Part shown: positions 35,122 through 38,416 of the stretch, piece after piece
How the letters are laid out: the number at the start of each line of letters is the position of its first letter
How positions within the stretch are numbered: position 1 is the first letter of the stretch
NCBI GenBank assembly: GCA_964537285.1
Contig: CAZHZT010000045.1
Coordinates: 1 to 38,416 of the forward strand
DNA length: 38,416 nt
DNA from: CAZHZT01 sp964537285
GTDB taxonomy: Bacteria; Bacteroidota; Bacteroidia; Chitinophagales; Saprospiraceae
Direction: 5' to 3'
Position numbers and translations under genes: made by a program
Notes under the pieces: model-generated
Database searches by the model: none
Seen by the model: the letters and a program-made list of their open reading frames with translations, nothing else
What the model was told of the DNA's origin: nothing

Positions 35122-36417
35122 ATGAAAGATATCTCGAGTTTGGATTTACGAAGCGAAGAAGTTCAGGAAATTTTGGGCACACCTCCTTCCTGGATTGTAA
35201 GATGGGGAACTACTGCAGCTTTTGCGGGATTGTTAGTGCTCATCTTTTCTAGTTGGTTGATTCGGATTCCTGAAAGTCTACCTGCAGAAGTAGAGATAAA
35301 AAGTACCAATGAACCCGTTCGGATCAAAATTGGGCCGGAAGATAAAAACTTCACTATCCTTGTTGCGGATAAAGACACTGTTAAAATGGGGAACTGGGTC
35401 GCTTACAGGGGAGATGATGCAAAGCTGACGGATATTTATTTGCTGGAAGCTATGGTGGATTCAATGAAGAATATGTCCGATGTTCAACTTATGTTATTTA
35501 GCCCGGGGAGACAACTTCAGTTGGGCGAACTTCAAATAGCCTTCACCAATTTTCTTCAGGAAATGGAAAACTTTAAATCAGACCTTGAAGAAGAGTATGG
35601 CTTTAACGCCCGTAAAGATCATTCCCAGGAAATTCTTACTTTGAGAAGAGCCATATCCAATGAAAGGGCCAGGTTAAAATCCAAGCAGAAAACCTTGACC
35701 AACACCAACAAATACGTCAAAACTCTGATGGACAAATACACTAAAAGTGAAGTGTCTTATCCAGAGTACATGAGAGAAAAAAATGCTCTGGAAGCTTTAG
35801 AGGATGAAGTTAAAGGCGTTGAAACCAGTATTTTAGATAAAGAGGTGCTCTTACGTCGACTGGAAAAGGGGCAGGCAGCTATGAATCAGGAAACGGCCAA
35901 AGAAGAGAAAAATAAAAAAGCAGAAGTGATGGTACGCCTTGAGATTCTGGAACAGCAAGTTAAGGAATGGAAGCGTAATCATCTTATCATTGCTCCGGTA
36001 GACGGTTGGGTTAACCTTCCTTCTGAATACAAGCCCCAGACGCTCTATGTCAATAGTGGTAAAGAGATTTTATCCATTATTCCTTTTCAGAGCGGGAAGA
36101 CGGAATTAGAAGCAGAAGCCAGAATGGCTATTGCAAGTTCTGGTAAAGTGCAACCAGGGCAAGAAGTAGTTATTAATCTTGAGGGTTATCCTGCTGATGA
36201 GTTCGGGTTTATAAAAGGGGAGGTTAAGTCAAAACCTGTTTTAAGTAGCAACAAAGAAACCCTGCTCTTAGAATTGGGCCTGCCTCGTGGCTTGGAAACT
36301 AGTAAAGGGAAGGATATAAAATACGAATTCCTGATGAAGGGGAAAGGAGAGGTGATCATTGAGAATAAACGCTTTTTACATCGGTTATTTGAGGACTTTT
36401 GGAATATGATCACTTAA
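35122..36417 (+). CDS. HlyD-family periplasmic adaptor of the peptide exporter
   Basis: The 431-residue protein has a short cytoplasmic N-terminus, one membrane helix (about 24-47), a beta-barrel/lipoyl-like start, a long coiled coil (about 155-275, rich in E, K and L), and a second lipoyl half with HLIIAPVDGWV, followed by a barrel domain (EGYPADEFGFIKGEV). It would link the C39 ABC exporter to an outer-membrane TolC-type channel, which is not encoded here. It lies 120 bp after the exporter, separated by two hairpins. Confidence 0.9.
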   Translation: MKDISSLDLRSEEVQEILGTPPSWIVRWGTTAAFAGLLVLIFSSWLIRIPESLPAEVEIKSTNEPVRIKIGPEDKNFTILVADKDTVKMGNWVAYRGDDAKLTDIYLLEAMVDSMKNMSDVQLMLFSPGRQLQLGELQIAFTNFLQEMENFKSDLEEEYGFNARKDHSQEILTLRRAISNERARLKSKQKTLTNTNKYVKTLMDKYTKSEVSYPEYMREKNALEALEDEVKGVETSILDKEVLLRRLEKGQAAMNQETAKEEKNKKAEVMVRLEILEQQVKEWKRNHLIIAPVDGWVNLPSEYKPQTLYVNSGKEILSIIPFQSGKTELEAEARMAIASSGKVQPGQEVVINLEGYPADEFGFIKGEVKSKPVLSSNKETLLLELGLPRGLETSKGKDIKYEFLMKGKGEVIIENKRFLHRLFEDFWNMIT

Positions 36418-36420
36418 TAG

Positions 36421-36536
36421 GCAGCAATTCTCGCTTTGAAAAATAAACGCACATTTCTTTATTGAGGGAAGCCAAAAGGGCTATTTTGCGAAGCAAAATA
36501 GCCCTTTTGGCTTCCCTTTCAAGCGAGCGTTGCTGC
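36421..36536. repeat. Composite palindromic element B, also likely bidirectional terminator
   Basis: The outer pair gcagcaattctcgctt (36421-36436) and aagcgagcgttgctgc (36521-36536) matches in 14 of 16 positions. The inner 25-bp stem (36465-36489 with 36493-36517) is perfect with a GAA loop. Apex and outer pair match element A at 21946-22112, while the stem middle (agggaagccaaaagggct) does not. It lies between convergent genes (HlyD-type adaptor and thioredoxin), so it could terminate both. Confidence 0.8.
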
Positions 36537-36595
36537 TTAATCAAGGATTCAGAAAGCTTAGAAAGCACAAACTAAATTCTAAACTTTCAATCTCC

Positions 36596-36928
36596 TTATA
36601 CTTTGGCTAGAAGACCCTCTACAGCATCTTCGTAGTCTTTGTATCTTTGTGCACCTACCATTTTTTTAACTACTTCTCCATTCTGGAAAATCAGTACCGT
36701 AGGAATATTGCGGATACCAAAACGCTGGGAAGTATCTGGTTGGTTATCAACATCTACTTTTCCGACAACTACTTTGTCGTTATCTTTAAATTTTTCGTGA
36801 AGCTTTTCAATATGTGGAGCGATAAGGTTGCATGGTCCGCACCATACAGCCCAGAAATCAACGACAGAAACACCTGGGTTTTTGGTTACTTTTTCTTCAA
36901 AATTCGCATCCGTTAGTTCCAAAGCCAT
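36596..36928 (-). CDS. trxA: Thioredoxin
   Basis: The 110-residue cytoplasmic protein carries the canonical active site WCGPC (C30, C33), with VDFWAVWCGPC and the cis-proline segment RNIPTVLIF. It reduces protein disulfides with electrons from thioredoxin reductase. It is convergent with the HlyD gene and divergent from the DUF3810 gene. A possible -7 element lies at 36989-36996. Confidence 0.96.
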   Translation of the reverse strand: MALELTDANFEEKVTKNPGVSVVDFWAVWCGPCNLIAPHIEKLHEKFKDNDKVVVGKVDVDNQPDTSQRFGIRNIPTVLIFQNGEVVKKMVGAQRYKDYEDAVEGLLAKV

Positions 36929-36988
36929 AATTCTACTTTTTTTGTTATTAAATTCTAATAATTAACATTGCTATTTATCTATTAGTTG

Positions 36989-36996
36989 TAAAATTA
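36989..36996 (-). promoter_or_regulatory. Possible trxA -7 element (TAATTTTA on minus strand)
   Basis: Read on the minus strand the context is CCGTAATTTTAC, close to the TAnnTTTG consensus with a final A. It lies about 60 bp before the trxA start. The -33 element is unclear. Confidence 0.4.
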
Positions 36997-37057
36997 CGGA
37001 TAAAGTTGGCAATATTGGTCTGGATTCGGACATTGTTTCAAAATGGAAATGAAGTTT

Positions 37058-37125
37058 AGCATATCATGGAAGTTGGCTTGTGATTTTGTTCCAACAAAAT
37101 CACAAGCCAACTTCCATGATATGCT
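37058..37125. repeat. Perfect 33-bp-arm palindrome in a divergent promoter region
   Basis: The arms 37058-37090 and 37093-37125 are exactly complementary around a CC centre (agcatatcatggaagttggc at the outer end). There is no A/T-tract arrangement as in the terminators. It lies upstream of both trxA (minus) and the DUF3810 gene (plus), 56 bp before the latter, so it is not a terminator of either. Confidence 0.88.
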
Positions 37126-37181
37126 CAGCTTTTAATTTTGACCAAATGAAATCATCTAGAACCAATAAAAAATACTTTTAA

Positions 37182-38279
37182 ATGACTACAAAAAGACAGA
37201 AACAAACCGTTGACCCTCGATTGATTTGGATTGCGCTCGGGTTTATGAGTGTTTGTGTAACGATTATTGCCGGGAATTTTCCTGATTGGGTTGAAAAATG
37301 GTACAGCCGTGGCATCTACCTGGGGTTCAGATGGGGATTTGACTGGATCCTGGGGTGGAGTCCGGTTTCGGTTTTACTTTTACAGATAATAATATTGTTA
37401 TTTGTTCTTTATCGGTTTTTTCGTGCTTTAAGAAGCAAAAGCTGGGCAGGCAGATTTTATCACTTTTCTTTGAGTAGTATGGCTTTTATAGGAGGGTTTG
37501 TTTTTTTCTTTCAGCTTTTTTGGGGGTACAATTATAAAAGAATTCCTGTAGAACAACAACTTGGCCTTGAAATCGAAAACCTGGATAGCGCTCGCCTGGA
37601 GTGGGCTTTCCGAATGACGACTGAAAAGGTGAAGGAATTACGGTCTCAAATTATGGCATCTGACACCTTTCCTATAGTGGATGTGCCTGAAAATATGGAA
37701 GAAATAATCCGGGGAGACGCTCAAAAAGTATTCAAAAAATTGGGTTTCCCTTCTCGGATTTATCCTCAAGCCCGGCAATTATGGCCTCAGGGCATTTTAT
37801 TGCGCTTTAGTACTTCTGGCTTTTACTTTCCGTTTAGTGGTGAGTGCAACTTAGATCGGGGTTTGCACCCTTTGCAAAAACCTTATGTGATGGCGCATGA
37901 GTTTGCGCATGCTTTTGGAATTGGTGATGAGGGCAGCTGTAACTTCCTCGCTTTTTTGTTCACTACTGAATCTGATGATTTATTGATTCAATACAATGGT
38001 TGGTTTACTTATTGGCGGCAGCTTGCTCGTTCCTACAGAACAGCTTTCCCTTCTAAATATAAGGAGATGTATGCTTCGTTGCCTCCCGGAATTAAGAATG
38101 ATTGGATCGATATTGTAAGGCAAATGCGCCGTTTCCCGGATTTTATGCCTGCTATAAGAGATGTCGCTTACCATAATTATTTGCGCTCCCAAGGGGTTAA
38201 GGAGGGAATAAAGAGTTATGGGAGAGTGATTTTGTTGGTAGATGCTTATATGCGGGAAACGGTAAACGGGGAACGGTAA
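37182..38279 (+). CDS. DUF3810 membrane protein with HEFAH zinc-peptidase motif
   Basis: The 365-residue protein has three predicted membrane helices (about 13-32, 60-80, 97-113) and then a soluble domain. That domain has HEFAH (239-243) and GDEGSCNF, where E250 is a possible third zinc ligand, resembling gluzincin-type peptidases. This matches DUF3810, common in Bacteroidota; the substrate is unknown. The last residues (ETVNGER) and the TAA at 38277-38279 are encoded by a 14-bp tandem repeat, so the C-terminus may vary between strains. Confidence 0.88.
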   Translation: MTTKRQKQTVDPRLIWIALGFMSVCVTIIAGNFPDWVEKWYSRGIYLGFRWGFDWILGWSPVSVLLLQIIILLFVLYRFFRALRSKSWAGRFYHFSLSSMAFIGGFVFFFQLFWGYNYKRIPVEQQLGLEIENLDSARLEWAFRMTTEKVKELRSQIMASDTFPIVDVPENMEEIIRGDAQKVFKKLGFPSRIYPQARQLWPQGILLRFSTSGFYFPFSGECNLDRGLHPLQKPYVMAHEFAHAFGIGDEGSCNFLAFLFTTESDDLLIQYNGWFTYWRQLARSYRTAFPSKYKEMYASLPPGIKNDWIDIVRQMRRFPDFMPAIRDVAYHNYLRSQGVKEGIKSYGRVILLVDAYMRETVNGER

Positions 38280-38295
38280 ACGGGGAACGGGGAAC
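38258..38295 (+). repeat. 14-bp tandem repeat at the 3' end of the DUF3810 gene
   Basis: aacggtaaacgggg occurs at 38258-38271 and 38272-38285, followed by a 7-base half unit (aacgggg, 38286-38292) and aac. The stop codon lies in the second copy. The unit length is not a multiple of three, so a change of one copy would alter the reading frame. Confidence 0.85.
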
Positions 38296-38320
38296 TTTTT
38301 CTGATTTCTCACTTGTTTAG

Positions 38321-38338
38321 TACTCTGGAACTTAAGTA
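38321..38338 (+). mobile_element. Single MITE-type terminal repeat, element probably continues past the window
   Basis: tactctggaacttaagta matches the first 18 bases of the 32227 terminal repeat with one substitution (A to T). The next 78 bases do not resemble the interior of that element, so it may be a different member or only an end. Confidence 0.5.
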
Positions 38339-38363
38339 GTTCGCGGAAATAGGCTATATATAT

Positions 38364-38371
38364 AATCTTTG
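38364..38371 (+). promoter_or_regulatory. Weak -7-like element near the right edge
   Basis: aatctttg, within tatataatctttgccc, is one base from TAnnTTTG and may serve a gene starting beyond the window. No -33 match is clear. Confidence 0.2.
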
Positions 38372-38416
38372 CCCTCTGTAGAAGCATTTTTTGCTTGGAG
38401 ATCGACACTTTTTTGG

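Overview
The window is bacterial chromosomal DNA from a Bacteroidota member. Evidence for this: a type IX secretion (T9SS) C-terminal sorting domain on the giant protein, promoter elements of the TAnnTTTG type, few Shine-Dalgarno sequences, and the gene order sigma-54 regulator - lptE - TPR-like protein - secG - groES - groEL, which I recall as common in this phylum. Giant proteins with many HYR/DUF11-type domains suggest the Saprospiria (Lewinella-like marine gliders), but that placement is inference. No tRNA, rRNA, CRISPR array, integrase or transposase gene is visible.

Layout. (1) 1-19291: the 3' part of one giant gene that runs off the left edge. At least 6429 residues are in view: 28 tandem DUF11-like units, about 17 HYR/Ig-like domains rich in DNC motifs, then dockerin-like, cohesin-like and T9SS sorting domains. 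It is probably a secreted, surface-anchored adhesin or filament. (2) 19434-20972: an AAA-ATPase-like protein with a PD-(D/E)XK nuclease-like tail, bracketed by related hairpins. (3) 21008-21811 (minus): an uncharacterised helix-hairpin-helix protein. (4) 22284-29611 (plus): a housekeeping block of miaB, sigma-54 activator, lptE, TPR-like protein, secG, groES and groEL. (5) 29706-32210 (minus): a glycine-rich repeat protein, a small exported basic protein, and a BadF/NagK-type sugar kinase. (6) 32445-36417 (plus): an SCP2-like protein, a C39-peptidase ABC exporter and its HlyD-type adaptor, forming the core of a type I peptide exporter without an obvious cargo gene. (7) 36596-36928 (minus): thioredoxin. 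(8) 37182-38279 (plus): a DUF3810 membrane protein with an HEFAH zinc motif.

The most unusual aspect is the non-coding DNA. Nearly every intergenic gap holds a long, often perfect palindrome: 70 bp with no spacer at 30245-30314, 36-bp arms at 29620-29695, 33-bp arms at 37058-37125, 29-bp arms at 22006-22066. They fall into families: hairpins with a TCCCGAATTTTCGGGA core, double-layered terminators with A- and T-tracts, and composite elements sharing the apex attttgcgaagcaaaat and an outer inverted pair. There is also a 159-bp MITE-like element with 20-bp terminal inverted repeats and a TTAAA target duplication. Several palindromes lie between divergent genes, where they cannot be terminators for their neighbours. 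Within the giant gene, two blocks of exactly 1440 bp, with a nearly identical first third, point to recent duplication and homogenisation.
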